Shown one piece after another: positions 1 to 9,091 of a stretch of 64,000 bases of DNA. The notes below the pieces were generated by a model, which had not been told where the DNA came from, ran no database searches, and saw nothing but the letters and a program-made list of their open reading frames with translations. The stretch's first letter is position 1. The number at the start of each line of letters is the position of its first letter. Made by a program: the position numbers and the translations under genes. This stretch comes from Bradyrhizobium sp. G127 (lineage in GTDB: Bacteria; Pseudomonadota; Alphaproteobacteria; Rhizobiales; Xanthobacteraceae). The DNA lies in NCBI RefSeq assembly GCF_021502575.1, contig NZ_JAKFGN010000001.1, forward strand, positions 2,418,001-2,482,000, read 5' to 3'.

Positions 1-1296
1 GCGCTGTCGACCCCGGATGATGACGTGCTGCTGGTCGACGGCGTGCTGGCCATGAACGAGCTGTCGCAACTGACGCGGCTCGATCGGCCCGATCTCGAAT
101 TCACGCCCTACGTGCCGCGCCATCCCGAGCGGGTCCGCGATCATGGCGGCGACATTTTCGCGGCGATCCGGCAGAAGGATCTTATCGTCCATCATCCGTA
201 TGAGTCGTTCGACGTCGTCGTGCAATTCCTGCAGCAGGCCGCTCGCGATCCCGATGTCGTCGCCATCAAGCAGACGCTGTATCGCACTTCGCGCGATTCA
301 CCGATCGTGCGCACGCTCGCCGAGGCGGCCGAGGCTGGCAAGTCGGTGACGGCGCTGGTCGAACTCAAGGCGCGCTTCGACGAAGAGGCGAATATCCGCT
401 GGGCGCGCGATCTGGAACGCGCCGGCGTGCAGGTGGTCTACGGATTCCTCGAACTGAAGACCCACGCCAAGCTGTCGCTGGTGGTTCGCCGCGAAGGCGC
501 GGGGCTGACGACCTACGTTCATGCCGGCACGGGCAACTACCATCCTGTGACCGCACGCATTTACACCGACCTGTCATATTTCACCTCGGATCCGGTGATC
601 GCACGCGATGCTGCGCGCGTGTTCAACTACATCACGGGATATGCCGAGCCGCATGACATCGAGAAGATGGCTGTGTCGCCGCTGACGCTGCGCAAGCGGA
701 TGCTTGAGCATATCCACGGCGAAAGCAACTACGCGCGTCACGGCAAGCCGGCCGCGATCTGGCTGAAGATGAATTCGCTGGTCGATCCCGAAATCATCGA
801 CGCGCTCTATGATGCTTCGCAGGCTGGCGTCTCCATCGATCTGGTGATTCGCGGAATATGTTGCCTGCGCCCCGGGGTGCCGGGATTGTCGGAGAACATC
901 CGGGTCAAGTCGATCATCGGCCGGTTCCTGGAACACGGACGAATTTACTGCTTCGGTATGGGCCACGGTTTGCCGAGTGCGAAGTCGGCTGTGTATATCT
1001 CCTCCGCCGATATGATGCCGCGCAATCTCGACCGCCGTGTCGAGGTCCTGTGTCCATTGCAGAATCCGACGGTGCATCAGCAGGTTCTTGAGCAAATCAT
1101 GGTCGCGAACCTGAAAGATAATGAGCAGAGCTGGCAATTGTTGCCGGATGGGTCGTCAACGCGTATGAAGGCCGCGAAGGGCGAGGAGCCTTTCAACGTG
1201 CACAACTACTTCATGACGAATCCGAGTCTGTCAGGCCGTGGAAAGTCACTTAAAGAATCTTCGCCACGCCGTCTTACGCGCCGTTCGGAGCGTTAG
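1..1296 (+). CDS. ppk: Polyphosphate kinase, C-terminal part (cut by window edge)
   Basis: Polyphosphate kinase transfers the gamma phosphate of ATP to polyphosphate, reversibly. The frame is open from base 1, so the start lies outside the window; about 431 C-terminal residues of a roughly 700-residue enzyme are present. Both histidines expected from the family are visible: the autophosphorylated His in [11 protein letters not shown] (codon 463-465) and the second active-site His in [11 protein letters not shown] (codon 934-936). The phospholipase-D-like C-terminal block [16 protein letters not shown] follows. The exopolyphosphatase gene lies 19 bases downstream on the same strand, so synthesis and breakdown of polyphosphate are encoded in one unit. 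The lysine/arginine-rich tail is ordinary. Confidence 0.97.
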   Translation, partial: ALSTPDDDVLLVDGVLAMNELSQLTRLDRPDLEFTPYVPRHPERVRDHGGDIFAAIRQKDLIVHHPYESFDVVVQFLQQAARDPDVVAIKQTLYRTSRDSPIVRTLAEAAEAGKSVTALVELKARFDEEANIRWARDLERAGVQVVYGFLELKTHAKLSLVVRREGAGLTTYVHAGTGNYHPVTARIYTDLSYFTSDPVIARDAARVFNYITGYAEPHDIEKMAVSPLTLRKRMLEHIHGESNYARHGKPAAIWLKMNSLVDPEIIDALYDASQAGVSIDLVIRGICCLRPGVPGLSENIRVKSIIGRFLEHGRIYCFGMGHGLPSAKSAVYISSADMMPRNLDRRVEVLCPLQNPTVHQQVLEQIMVANLKDNEQSWQLLPDGSSTRMKAAKGEEPFNVHNYFMTNPSLSGRGKSLKESSPRRLTRRSER

Positions 1297-1315
1297 CGGC
1301 GGGAAGAAGGAATCC

Positions 1316-2845
1316 GTGGCCCCTGCATTCGTGCACGATCAGCGCCGCGCTGCTCGCAAGCCTTCCAAGAGTATTGCCGTTATCGATATCGGGTCGAACT
1401 CGGTCCGGCTTGTGGTCTATGAGGACAAGACGCGCAATCTCGCGCCGGTGTTCAACGAGAAGACGCTGTGCGGTCTTGGCCGTGAGGTTCAGTCGACCGG
1501 ACTGCTCGCCGCGGATGCTGTCGAAAAGGCGCTGGCGTCGCTGAAGCGCTTCAAGGCGCTGTGCAAGATCATGAAAGTCGGCGAGGTCCACGCGATCGCG
1601 ACGGCCGCCTGCCGCGACGCGACCAACGGCCCGGACTTCATCGCCAGGGCGGAACGTATCTGCGGCTGCTCTATCGAAATTCTTTCCGGCGCGCGCGAGG
1701 CGAAATTGTCCGCGCTCGGTGTAGCGTCGGGTGTCTACAAGCCGAACGGCATCGTCGGCGATCTCGGCGGCGGTTCGCTCGAACTGATCGATGTGCGCGG
1801 CCATCGCATCAGCCGTGGTGTGACGCTGCCGCTCGGCGGCCTTGCATTGCAGGATGCCTCGCAGAAATCTTTGAAGAAGGCCGATAAGATCGTCTCGACC
1901 GCGCTAACCGCGCTGCCTGCGCTCAAAGCGGGCCGGGGACGAACCTTCTACGCGGTGGGCGGGACGTGGCGCGCGCTGGCGCGCATTCACATCATCCAGA
2001 GCGGCTATCCGCTGCGGGTGATGCACGGCTATTCCATTCCGGCGGCCGATGCGCTCGATTTCGCACAGCGTCTGCGCCGTCTCGCCGCCAGCAATACGCT
2101 GGCCGATATCGAGACGGTGGCCGATGCGCGCCGTCCGCTGCTGGCCTACGCAGCTTTGGTGCTTGAATACATTATTCGCGTGGCGAAGCCCAAGACCATC
2201 GTGTTCTCGACCTACGGCGTGCGCGAAGGATTGCTTTATGAGATGCTGCCGGAAAAGGAGCAGCACAAGGACGGGCTGATAGCCACCGCACAGACGCTGA
2301 ACGCATTGCGTTCGCGTTCGCCACGCCATGCCGACGATCTGATCGTGTGGACCGACAAGCTGTTCCGGGTCGCAGGTCTGCGCGAGACCGATGACGAAAA
2401 GCGGTTACGCCACGCTGCGTGCTGGCTGTCCGACGCCGGATGGCGCGCCCATCCGGACTACCGCGGCGAGCAGACGCTCAATCTCATCACCAACGGAAAT
2501 TTCGGCGCGGTTACGCACGAGGGCAGGGCGTTTCTCGCTCTCGCGATCTACTATCGCTACGCCGGATTGAATACTGAGAACGAGGCGCCGGAAGTCGTCC
2601 GCGCGCTGGTTCCACCCGCGATGGTCGATCGGGCTCGGCTAATCGGCGCGGCGTTCCGCGTCGCTTTCATGATCTCGGCGGCGCAGCGGAGCGTGCTGTC
2701 GCATACGCATTTCCGCAATCAGGGCCGGAAGCTGATTCTGGTCTTCGACAAGCGGGCGGCGGACCTGGCAGCGGATCGCGTGACCAGTCGCTTCAAGCAG
2801 CTGGGGCGCCTGATGGGACGCAGCGGCGCTATTTTGAAGCCCTAG
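1316..2845 (+). CDS. ppx: Exopolyphosphatase / GppA-type phosphatase
   Basis: Removes terminal phosphate from polyphosphate and probably hydrolyses pppGpp. The actin-like ATPase fold is shown by the phosphate-1 motif AVIDIGSNSVRLVVYE near the N terminus, AIATAACRDATNG, and the phosphate-2 motif GIVGDLGGGSLELIDV; a long C-terminal helical domain follows, as in alphaproteobacterial Ppx. I chose GTG at 1316 because GGAAGAAGGA sits just upstream; an earlier in-frame GTG at 1238 would overlap ppk by 59 bases and lacks a well-placed ribosome site. The protein is then 509 residues. Same strand as ppk and probably cotranscribed. Confidence 0.93.
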   Translation: MAPAFVHDQRRAARKPSKSIAVIDIGSNSVRLVVYEDKTRNLAPVFNEKTLCGLGREVQSTGLLAADAVEKALASLKRFKALCKIMKVGEVHAIATAACRDATNGPDFIARAERICGCSIEILSGAREAKLSALGVASGVYKPNGIVGDLGGGSLELIDVRGHRISRGVTLPLGGLALQDASQKSLKKADKIVSTALTALPALKAGRGRTFYAVGGTWRALARIHIIQSGYPLRVMHGYSIPAADALDFAQRLRRLAASNTLADIETVADARRPLLAYAALVLEYIIRVAKPKTIVFSTYGVREGLLYEMLPEKEQHKDGLIATAQTLNALRSRSPRHADDLIVWTDKLFRVAGLRETDDEKRLRHAACWLSDAGWRAHPDYRGEQTLNLITNGNFGAVTHEGRAFLALAIYYRYAGLNTENEAPEVVRALVPPAMVDRARLIGAAFRVAFMISAAQRSVLSHTHFRNQGRKLILVFDKRAADLAADRVTSRFKQLGRLMGRSGAILKP

Positions 2846-2925
2846 GCTGCCATCACGCGTGCCGAGCGGTTGGCACGTTTGTCGCATGAACCGCGAATAG
2901 CCGACATCAACCGAACCGGGACTGA

Positions 2926-3861
2926 ATGAGTAACGCCACTCTCGACCGCGCCGTCAAAGAAATCGCCGACGAGATGATGAAGCGGACCGATCGCGGGGAG
3001 GTCGCAAGCTATATTCCCGAACTGGCGCGGATTGACGTCAATTCCTTCGGTCTCGTCGTGGTCGATACCAACGGGCATGTCGCCGCGGCCGGCGATGCCG
3101 ACACGCCTTTTTCCATTCAGAGCATTTCCAAGGTTTTCACGCTGACGCTGGCGCTCGGCATGATCGGCGACAGATTGTGGGAGCGGGTGGGCCGCGAGCC
3201 GTCCGGCAGCCCGTTTAACTCCATCGTCCAGCTTGAGCGTGAGCGTGGCATTCCCCGCAACCCGTTCATCAATGCCGGCGCGATTGCCGTCACCGATGCA
3301 ATTCTGTCGGGCCATCAGCCCAAGGAAACGCTGGGGGAAATTCTAAGATTTCTCCAGTTTCTCTCCGGCGACTCGTCGATCACCATCGATGATGCGGTGG
3401 CGGCCTCCGAACAGCGCACCGGCTTTCGCAACGCGGCTCTTGCGAATTACATGAAGTCCTTCGGCGTGCTGACCAACCCGGTGGATTTCACGCTTGGCGT
3501 CTATTTTCACCACTGTGCTATCGCAATGTCGTGCCGGCAGCTCGCGCTGGCGGGGCGGTTTCTCGCCCATTCCGGGCGCAATCCCTCGACCGGGTTTCTG
3601 GTGGTTCAGCCGGAGCGTGCAAGGCGCATCAACGCCATCATGATGACCTGCGGGCACTACGACGGTTCGGGGGAGTTCGCCTATCGGGTCGGTCTGCCTG
3701 GAAAGAGCGGCGTCGGCGGCGGCATCCTGGCCATTGCGCCCGGCAAGGCGTCCATCGCGGTCTGGTCGCCGGGACTGGATGCCAACGGCAATTCCGAACT
3801 TGGACGGGCGGCGCTCGAAATCCTCAGCAAACGGCTCGGCTGGTCGATTTTCGGCGCCTAG
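2926..3861 (+). CDS. glsA: Glutaminase (serine-type, beta-lactamase fold)
   Basis: Hydrolyses L-glutamine to glutamate and ammonia in the cytoplasm. At 311 residues it matches the family. The catalytic S-x-x-K pair is Ser66/Lys69 in [10 protein letters not shown]; other signatures are [10 protein letters not shown] and the glycine-rich [12 protein letters not shown] near the C terminus. It stands alone after ppx with an 80-base gap. It lies about 0.8 kb from glutamine synthetase II, so genes for opposing glutamine reactions are neighbours, but they are separated by a convergent gene and a terminator and are not one operon. Confidence 0.95.
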   Translation: MSNATLDRAVKEIADEMMKRTDRGEVASYIPELARIDVNSFGLVVVDTNGHVAAAGDADTPFSIQSISKVFTLTLALGMIGDRLWERVGREPSGSPFNSIVQLERERGIPRNPFINAGAIAVTDAILSGHQPKETLGEILRFLQFLSGDSSITIDDAVAASEQRTGFRNAALANYMKSFGVLTNPVDFTLGVYFHHCAIAMSCRQLALAGRFLAHSGRNPSTGFLVVQPERARRINAIMMTCGHYDGSGEFAYRVGLPGKSGVGGGILAIAPGKASIAVWSPGLDANGNSELGRAALEILSKRLGWSIFGA

Positions 3862-3890
3862 GCCTAGGGTGCAGACCGGGGGGCTGAACG

Positions 3891-3921
3891 CAAAAGGGTC
3901 GAAGCATTGGCTCCGACCCTT
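3891..3921 (-). terminator. Intrinsic terminator of the DUF2735 gene
   Basis: Perfect 8-bp stem AAGGGTCG / CGACCCTT (3894-3901 and 3914-3921) with a 12-base loop. Read on the minus strand the stem ends in CCCTTTT, so it fits transcripts entering from the DUF2735 gene. It lies between convergent genes and may also weakly stop glsA transcription. Confidence 0.7.
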
Positions 3922-3978
3922 GTCATATCGCGCATTTCGCCGGGCTGCGTCGCCCGGGCTTCCAGTCTGCCGGCAGCA

Positions 3979-4164
3979 TCAGTGCTCGCTGCCGCGCTTG
4001 GCTTCTTCAATGGCGGCTTCGTGGTACCAGCCAGTGATGGCCATCCGAGGGGCGGGCTGTTCGACCGCGAGATTGCTGTCGGCGCGAAAGCTTGGGATGG
4101 CCCTGCGGCCGCCCACCGGGAATTGGTAGATCTTTGCCGAAGGCAAAGAGGCACTCATGGTCAT
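3979..4164 (-). CDS. DUF2735 small protein, divergent from glnII
   Basis: A 61-residue protein. The segment AKIYQFPVGGRRA near residue 10 and the C-terminal WYHEAAIEEAKR are what I recognise as DUF2735, a rhizobial family often found beside glnII; the function is unknown to me. The start at 4164 has AAGGAG with good spacing; an alternative ATG lies at codon 3. It is divergent from glnII across a 457-base region and is closed by a hairpin at 3891-3921. It has no signal peptide or membrane segment. The context suggests a nitrogen-linked role, which is inference. Confidence 0.8.
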   Translation of the reverse strand: MTMSASLPSAKIYQFPVGGRRAIPSFRADSNLAVEQPAPRMAITGWYHEAAIEEAKRGSEH

Positions 4165-4621
4165 TGTCAGTCTCCTTTTTGATACGCGAGCACGCGTCGA
4201 GACCTATATATAGGAAGTAGCCCGCATTTTGCGCGGTTTGCCCTATAGAAAGCAGGCGAATGCTGTCAATTTGTGCATCTGCGATTCTGCGCTTTCATCC
4301 AGCATGCGCTTGAATGCTTAACGTATCCGCAATTCAAGGGTTCCGAGCGGATACGGGTGTAAGTTCGTGCCGCCGCAAAACAAGGCAGCCGCATAAACTG
4401 TCGTAAAAAGGCGCAGGTGGCCGACGGGCGTACCGAATCAGCCCGGGGAACCGGCTGGCTTTTTCAGTTCCCGGATCTCGTCGAGGTTCGGCAGGCCTGT
4501 GTGACAAATTGGCATATTAAATGCTTATTAAGCCCCGGCCGGACGCTGCGGGGACAACCGCGGGCCGCTCGGCCTTGGGATTTCCACGACCCCACGCATC
4601 GTCAACCACGAGAGATTTCGA
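4165..4621. other. Divergent control region between DUF2735 gene and glnII
   Basis: A 457-base gap with no convincing gene. It holds the ribosome site of the minus-strand DUF2735 gene at its left edge and a sigma-54 promoter at 4510-4526 for glnII at its right. I looked for a palindromic NtrC site (TGCAC-type half sites) and found none that was clear. Confidence 0.6.
4510..4526 (+). promoter_or_regulatory. Sigma-54 (RpoN) promoter of glnII
   Basis: TTGGCATATTAAATGCT: the invariant GG (4511-4512) and GC (4523-4524) are separated by exactly ten bases, as required for -24/-12 promoters, and TGGCA matches the -24 consensus. Transcription would start near 4535, leaving a leader of about 85 bases before the glnII ATG. 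RpoN/NtrC control of glnII is established in rhizobia, so sequence and context agree. Confidence 0.8.
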
Positions 4622-5656
4622 ATGACAAAGTACAAGCTCGAGTACATCTGGCTCGACGGCTACAAGCCGGTGCCGAACCTGCGCGGCAAAACACAGATCA
4701 AGGAATTCGACTACTTCCCGACGCTCGAACAACTTCCGCTGTGGGGCTTCGACGGCTCCTCGACGATGCAAGCCGAAGGCCACTCGTCAGACTGCGTTCT
4801 CAAGCCGGTCGCGATTTATCCGGACGGCGCCCGCACCAACGGCGCTCTGGTGATGTGCGAAGTCATGATGCCGGACGGCAAGACCCCGCATTCGACCAAC
4901 ACCCGCGCCACCATTCTGGATGATTCCGGCGCCTGGTTCGGCTTCGAGCAGGAATATTTCTTCTACAAGGATGGCCGTCCGCTCGGCTTTCCCGAAGCCG
5001 GCTATCCGGCGCCGCAGGGCCCGTACTACACCGGCGTCGGCTACAAGAACGTCGGCGCGGTCGCGCGCGAGATCGTCGAGAAGCATCTCGATCTCTGCCT
5101 TGCCGCCGGCATCAACCACGAAGGCATCAACGCCGAAGTGGCCAAGGGCCAGTGGGAATTCCAGATTTTCGGCAAAGGCTCCAAGCGGGCCGCTGACGAA
5201 ATGTGGATGGCCCGCTACCTGATGCTGCGCCTCACCGAAAACTACGGCATCGACATCGAGTTCCACTGCAAGCCGCTCGGCGACACCGACTGGAACGGTT
5301 CGGGCATGCACGCCAATTTCTCCACCGAATACATGCGCACGGTCGGTGGCAAGGAGTACTTCGAGTCTCTGATGAAGGCGTTCGAGAAGAACTGGAAGGA
5401 ACACATCGACGTGTACGGTCCGGACAACGACAAGCGCCTGACCGGCAAGCACGAGACTGCGCCGTGGAACAAGTTCAGCTATGGCGTGGCCGATCGCGGC
5501 GCTTCGATCCGCGTTCCGCACTCCTTCGTCAACAACGGCTACAAGGGCTATCTCGAAGACCGCCGCCCGAATTCGCAGGGCGACCCCTACGCCATCGCTT
5601 CGCAGATCCTGAAGACGATCTCGGAAGTGCCGACCAGCGCCAAGGCGGTTGCCTAA
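4622..5656 (+). CDS. glnII: Glutamine synthetase type II (GSII)
   Basis: Forms glutamine from glutamate, ammonia and ATP. At 344 residues it is the short eukaryote-type enzyme rather than the roughly 470-residue GlnA. Visible signatures are [13 protein letters not shown] (residues 41-53), the metal-binding [10 protein letters not shown], the [11 protein letters not shown] glutamate/ATP motif, and a C-terminal [13 protein letters not shown] segment. GSII lacks the adenylylation tyrosine region of GSI and is controlled mainly by transcription. The sigma-54 promoter at 4510-4526 fits this. Monocistronic, with two hairpins after the stop. Confidence 0.97.
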   Translation: MTKYKLEYIWLDGYKPVPNLRGKTQIKEFDYFPTLEQLPLWGFDGSSTMQAEGHSSDCVLKPVAIYPDGARTNGALVMCEVMMPDGKTPHSTNTRATILDDSGAWFGFEQEYFFYKDGRPLGFPEAGYPAPQGPYYTGVGYKNVGAVAREIVEKHLDLCLAAGINHEGINAEVAKGQWEFQIFGKGSKRAADEMWMARYLMLRLTENYGIDIEFHCKPLGDTDWNGSGMHANFSTEYMRTVGGKEYFESLMKAFEKNWKEHIDVYGPDNDKRLTGKHETAPWNKFSYGVADRGASIRVPHSFVNNGYKGYLEDRRPNSQGDPYAIASQILKTISEVPTSAKAVA

Positions 5657-5684
5657 GCTCTCACGTTGTCACGTATCTGAATAG

Positions 5685-5716
5685 CCCGAGCCATGAGTTA
5701 CCCCTTTTGGCTCGGG
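5685..5716 (+). terminator. Hairpin downstream of glnII
   Basis: Perfect stem CCCGAGCC / GGCTCGGG (5685-5692, 5709-5716) with a 16-base loop. It lacks a T-run, so it may protect the 3' end or act together with the stronger terminator that follows. Confidence 0.55.
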
Positions 5717-5720
5717 TGAC

Positions 5721-5765
5721 AGCCGGGGAGGAAGTTCGTGGCTTCCGCCCCGGCTTTGCTTTGTC
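5721..5765 (+). terminator. Intrinsic terminator of glnII
   Basis: Two stacked stems, AGCCGGGG/CCCCGGCT (5721-5728, 5748-5755) enclosing GGAAG/CTTCC (5730-5734, 5742-5746), followed by TTGCTTTGT. This is the stronger of the two hairpins after glnII. Confidence 0.75.
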
Positions 5766-5871
5766 TGACGCCGGCCAAATCGGAAAACGGGTGGAGGCGC
5801 TGCCTGCATCGGTTCATGTGCCATGAAGCAGGCGCGGCATTGGCCGCACCGTTCTTTCACGGGAGCCGGAC

Positions 5872-6624
5872 ATGGTTCGCAATTCTCCGCACGCCGTGGC
5901 GACCCCACGCAAGCGAACGCCGTGCGACAGTCGCGTCGCGACGTTGGACTGGACCGGCATCACCGCACATCTCGACGGTAATGGTTGGGCGGTGCTGCCC
6001 GGCCTGCTGTCTGCGATCGAATGCCACGCACTTGCGGACCTCTACGCCCATAACGGCATTTTCCGCAGCCACATCGTGATGCAGCGGCACGGTTTCGGAC
6101 GGGGCGAGTACAAGTACTTTTCTTATCCGCTGCCAGACCTCGTCGGAGTGCTCCGCACGGCGCTGTATCTGCAACTGGCGCCGATCGCCAATCGCTGGAA
6201 CGAGGCGATGGGAATCGATGTGCGCTATTCCGCCGGGCATGCGGATTTCATCAAGCGCTGTCATACGGCCGGACAGACGCGGCCGACGCCGCTGCTGCTT
6301 CAGTACGGAGCGGGCGACTACAACTGCCTGCATCAGGATTTGTATGGCGAGCATGTGTTTCCGCTGCAGGTCGCAGTCCTGCTGTCGGAACCTGAGCGGG
6401 ATTTCACCGGCGGCGAGTTCGTGCTGACGGAACAGCGCCCGCGGATGCAGTCGCGCGCTGCCGTGGTGCCGCTCAGACAGGGCGACGCTGTGGTGTTCGC
6501 CGTACATCACCGGCCGGTGCAGGGCACGCGCGGCACCTATCGCGTCAATCTCCGGCACGGAGTCAGTGAGATTCGCTCCGGTCGCCGCCATACTGTCGGC
6601 ATCATTTTCCACGATGCCAAATGA
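5872..6624 (+). CDS. Fe(II)/2-oxoglutarate-dependent dioxygenase
   Basis: A 250-residue protein with a jelly-roll dioxygenase signature: the iron ligands H-x-D are His154/Asp156 in CLHQDLYGEH, a distal His is at 212/213, and Arg224 or the nearby Arg could bind 2-oxoglutarate. The spacing resembles the prolyl-4-hydroxylase-like branch. The substrate cannot be read from sequence. The start at 5872 has GGGAG upstream. Its stop overlaps the alkB start, so the two dioxygenases are translationally coupled. This suggests a role in alkylation or DNA/RNA damage response, which is inference. Confidence 0.8.
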   Translation: MVRNSPHAVATPRKRTPCDSRVATLDWTGITAHLDGNGWAVLPGLLSAIECHALADLYAHNGIFRSHIVMQRHGFGRGEYKYFSYPLPDLVGVLRTALYLQLAPIANRWNEAMGIDVRYSAGHADFIKRCHTAGQTRPTPLLLQYGAGDYNCLHQDLYGEHVFPLQVAVLLSEPERDFTGGEFVLTEQRPRMQSRAAVVPLRQGDAVVFAVHHRPVQGTRGTYRVNLRHGVSEIRSGRRHTVGIIFHDAK

Positions 6625-7273
6625 CATGGATCTATTCGACGGCATTGTGGAGAGCGAACCGCGCAATATTCAACTCGCGCCGGGCGCGATGCTGCTTTCA
6701 GGCTTCGCGCGACCGTTCGAGGTGCCGCTGATCGAGGCGGTGCATACGATTGTCGCGCGCGCACCGTTCCGCCATCTTGTCACGCCCGGCGGTCATCGCA
6801 TGTCGGTGGCCATGACCAACAGCGGCGCTGTGGGCTGGATCAGCGATCGCACCGGCTATCGTTACGACGCCATCGATCCCCATAGCGGACAGCCATGGCC
6901 ACCCATGCCGGCTGTGTTCGCGGAGATCGCCGCGCAGGCGGCGGCGAAGGCCGGCTTCGCGGACTTCCACCCTGAAGCCTGCCTGATCAATCGCTACGAG
7001 CCGGGTGCCAAACTGTCGCTGCATCAGGACAAGGACGAACTGGATTTCAGACAGCCGATTGTCTCGGTGTCGCTGGGACTTCCAGCGACGTTCCTGTTCG
7101 GCGGCCTCAACCGCACCGACAGGACAGCGCGCTACCGGCTGACCCATGGCGACGTCGTGGTGTGGGGCGGTCCGGCGCGGCTCGCCTATCATGGTGTAAT
7201 GCCGCTGCCCGACGGCGAGCATCCGCTGCTCGGCCGTCAACGCATCAATCTGACATTCCGGAAGACGCGGTGA
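6614..7273 (+). CDS. alkB: AlkB, DNA oxidative demethylase
   Basis: Repairs 1-methyladenine and 3-methylcytosine by oxidative demethylation, using Fe(II) and 2-oxoglutarate. From ATG 6614 the protein has 219 residues, close to E. coli AlkB. The iron ligands are His137/Asp139 (HQDKDE) and His193 (AYHGV). The 2-oxoglutarate and substrate-side arginines are Arg210 and Arg216 in RINLTFR, with the R-x5-R spacing of E. coli AlkB. The start lies inside the end of the upstream dioxygenase gene; ATG 6626 is an alternative. No ada gene is adjacent. Confidence 0.93.
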   Translation: MPNDMDLFDGIVESEPRNIQLAPGAMLLSGFARPFEVPLIEAVHTIVARAPFRHLVTPGGHRMSVAMTNSGAVGWISDRTGYRYDAIDPHSGQPWPPMPAVFAEIAAQAAAKAGFADFHPEACLINRYEPGAKLSLHQDKDELDFRQPIVSVSLGLPATFLFGGLNRTDRTARYRLTHGDVVVWGGPARLAYHGVMPLPDGEHPLLGRQRINLTFRKTR

Positions 7274-7300
7274 GGCGCTTTCGTCGCAAGAGGCGTTGCC

Positions 7301-8449
7301 TCAATCCCGCTCGACTCGCACCACGCGGCCTTTGTCGATGGCGAGCGCAAGGCGGCCTTTCTTGAGAGCGAGTGCTGCCTCGCCGAACAGTTCGCGCCGC
7401 CAGCCGTGCAGCGCGCCGACATCGGCGTTGTCGTCGGCAGCGATCTGCTCGAGATCGTCCACGGTGGCGATCACTTTGCTCGCCACGGCGTGGCGTTCCG
7501 ACGTCATGCGCAACAGCACTTTCAGCAATTCTACCGTCGCGCCGCCGTTGGCGTTGCCGCGCGGCTTGTCGAGCTTGGGCAGGCTCGCAGGATCGCGGGC
7601 GAGGCCGCGCTTCACCGCATCGACAATATCCTGGCCCCATTTCGACTTTTCGAAGCCTTTCGGCAGCGAGCGCAGCTTGGCAAGGCGATCGAGGCTCGTG
7701 GGCGCGTGGGTGGCGATGTCGCCGATGGCGTCGTCCTTCAGCACGCGCGAGCGCGGTACGTCGCGGGTCTGAGCTTCCTGCTCGCGCCATGCCGCGACTT
7801 CCATCAGCACCGCGAGTTCCTTCGGCTTGCGGACCCGGGTCTTGAGCCGCTCCCATGCGCGCTCGGGATGAAAGTCGTAGGTCTTGGGCGAGGTGAGGAC
7901 CTCCATCTCCTCGCTGACCCAATCGCTGCGGCCGCGCTTCTTGAGATCGGCGTCGAGCGCTGCGAACACGTCGCGTAGATGGGTCACGTCGGCGACCGCG
8001 TAAACGATCTGGTCATGTGTCAGCGGGCGATGCGACCAGTCGGTAAAGCGGTGGGTCTTGTCGGGGCGATGGCCGGTGATGCGCTCGACAAGCTGGTCGT
8101 AGGCGATGGAATCGCCATGGCCCAGCACCATCGACGCCACCTGCGTATCGAACACGGGATGCGGAATGATGCCGGCGCGATGAAAGATGATCTCGATATC
8201 CTGCCGCGCGGCGTGGAACACCTTCAGCACGTTCTCGTTGGCCATCAGGTCGAAGAACGGCTTGAGGTCGATGCCTTCCGCAAGGGCGTCGATAACGGCA
8301 GCCTCATCCGCGCTGGCCATCTGCACCACGCAGAGCAGGGGATAGTAGGTGGTTTCGCGCAAAAACTCGGTGTCGACGGTGATGACGCTGTGTTTGGCGA
8401 GACGGGTGCAGAGAGCGGTGAGTTCGCTGGTGGTCGTGATAATTTCCAT
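7301..8449 (-). CDS. rnd: Ribonuclease D
   Basis: A 3'-5' exoribonuclease that trims tRNA and other stable RNA 3' ends. At 382 residues it matches the family. The DEDD exonuclease domain begins with VDTEFLRE (Asp26, Glu28), continues with the [10 protein letters not shown] motif and the YAVADVTHL block carrying the Tyr/Asp of Exo III; an HRDC-type helical domain follows in the C-terminal half. It converges on alkB with a 27-base gap. It lies some 1.7 kb from aspS, a neighbourhood I recall as common in Bradyrhizobium relatives. Confidence 0.94.
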   Translation of the reverse strand: MEIITTTSELTALCTRLAKHSVITVDTEFLRETTYYPLLCVVQMASADEAAVIDALAEGIDLKPFFDLMANENVLKVFHAARQDIEIIFHRAGIIPHPVFDTQVASMVLGHGDSIAYDQLVERITGHRPDKTHRFTDWSHRPLTHDQIVYAVADVTHLRDVFAALDADLKKRGRSDWVSEEMEVLTSPKTYDFHPERAWERLKTRVRKPKELAVLMEVAAWREQEAQTRDVPRSRVLKDDAIGDIATHAPTSLDRLAKLRSLPKGFEKSKWGQDIVDAVKRGLARDPASLPKLDKPRGNANGGATVELLKVLLRMTSERHAVASKVIATVDDLEQIAADDNADVGALHGWRRELFGEAALALKKGRLALAIDKGRVVRVERD

Positions 8450-8705
8450 GCCGGGTTAATAGCGCCTTGTGCGGAATTTTCCATGCGAAAATCGGCAGGT
8501 AGGGCAGATCGGCGGGGCATGGCGGGATTATCTTTGCTCTATGTTGAAGTTTCGCAGCCGGCCGGAGGCGAAAAAACCATCTCGCAACGCACTATCCGGT
8601 GAGAAAATGGTCCTCAAAGTCCCGCACACGCCAGATCGGTGAACCTGCCGCGCAACGACCGCGACCAACGGGCATTGTCGCAATGGTTGCGCGGGGTAGG
8701 TCGTG

Positions 8706-8960
8706 ATGGCTGGGACATCTTTAATCCGGATCGGTGTGGCTGGCGTCTTCGCGTTGATGCTTGCTCCCGCGGCGGCGTTCGCCAATCAGTTGAACATCAA
8801 CAGCGTGACGCCGGTGCGGCCCCAGATTCATCTCACGCCGTCGCTCCATATGGATGTCCGCTCGCGTGACATTTACGACCTGGATTTGTCGGAAGCTTGT
8901 CGTCCCGACGAACGCCTCAAGAGGAACAAGCGGGAGCGCCGCTGCCGGCAGGACCGTTAG
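8706..8960 (+). CDS. Small secreted hypothetical protein
   Basis: An 84-residue protein with a clear signal peptide: a hydrophobic core (VAGVFALMLAPAAAFA) ending around residue 27, then a short mature part rich in charged residues with two cysteines (EACRPDE and RRCRQDR) that could pair in the periplasm. GGTAGG precedes the ATG at 8706; GTG at 8703 is possible. I do not recognise a family. The 256 bases before it, up to the rnd start, hold nothing else I can identify. Confidence 0.6.
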   Translation: MAGTSLIRIGVAGVFALMLAPAAAFANQLNINSVTPVRPQIHLTPSLHMDVRSRDIYDLDLSEACRPDERLKRNKRERRCRQDR

Positions 8961-9091
8961 GGCCCGCTCGTTTGTGCTGCGAGGTTTTCGCGTCGCCGGA
9001 ATTCAACCTAGCTATGCATACCGCCTTGGGGGCTGCTTTTCGCGTCTTGCTGTGATCTTGTGCGGCTCCCCATTTGGATGCCGACACCACC

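Noticed and set aside
1238-1315. Longer ppx start at GTG 1238
   Set aside because: It overlaps ppk and has no ribosome site at the right spacing, whereas GTG 1316 does.
4165-4509. NtrC enhancer dyad upstream of glnII
   Set aside because: Only weak TGCA-like half sites were seen; none had proper symmetry.
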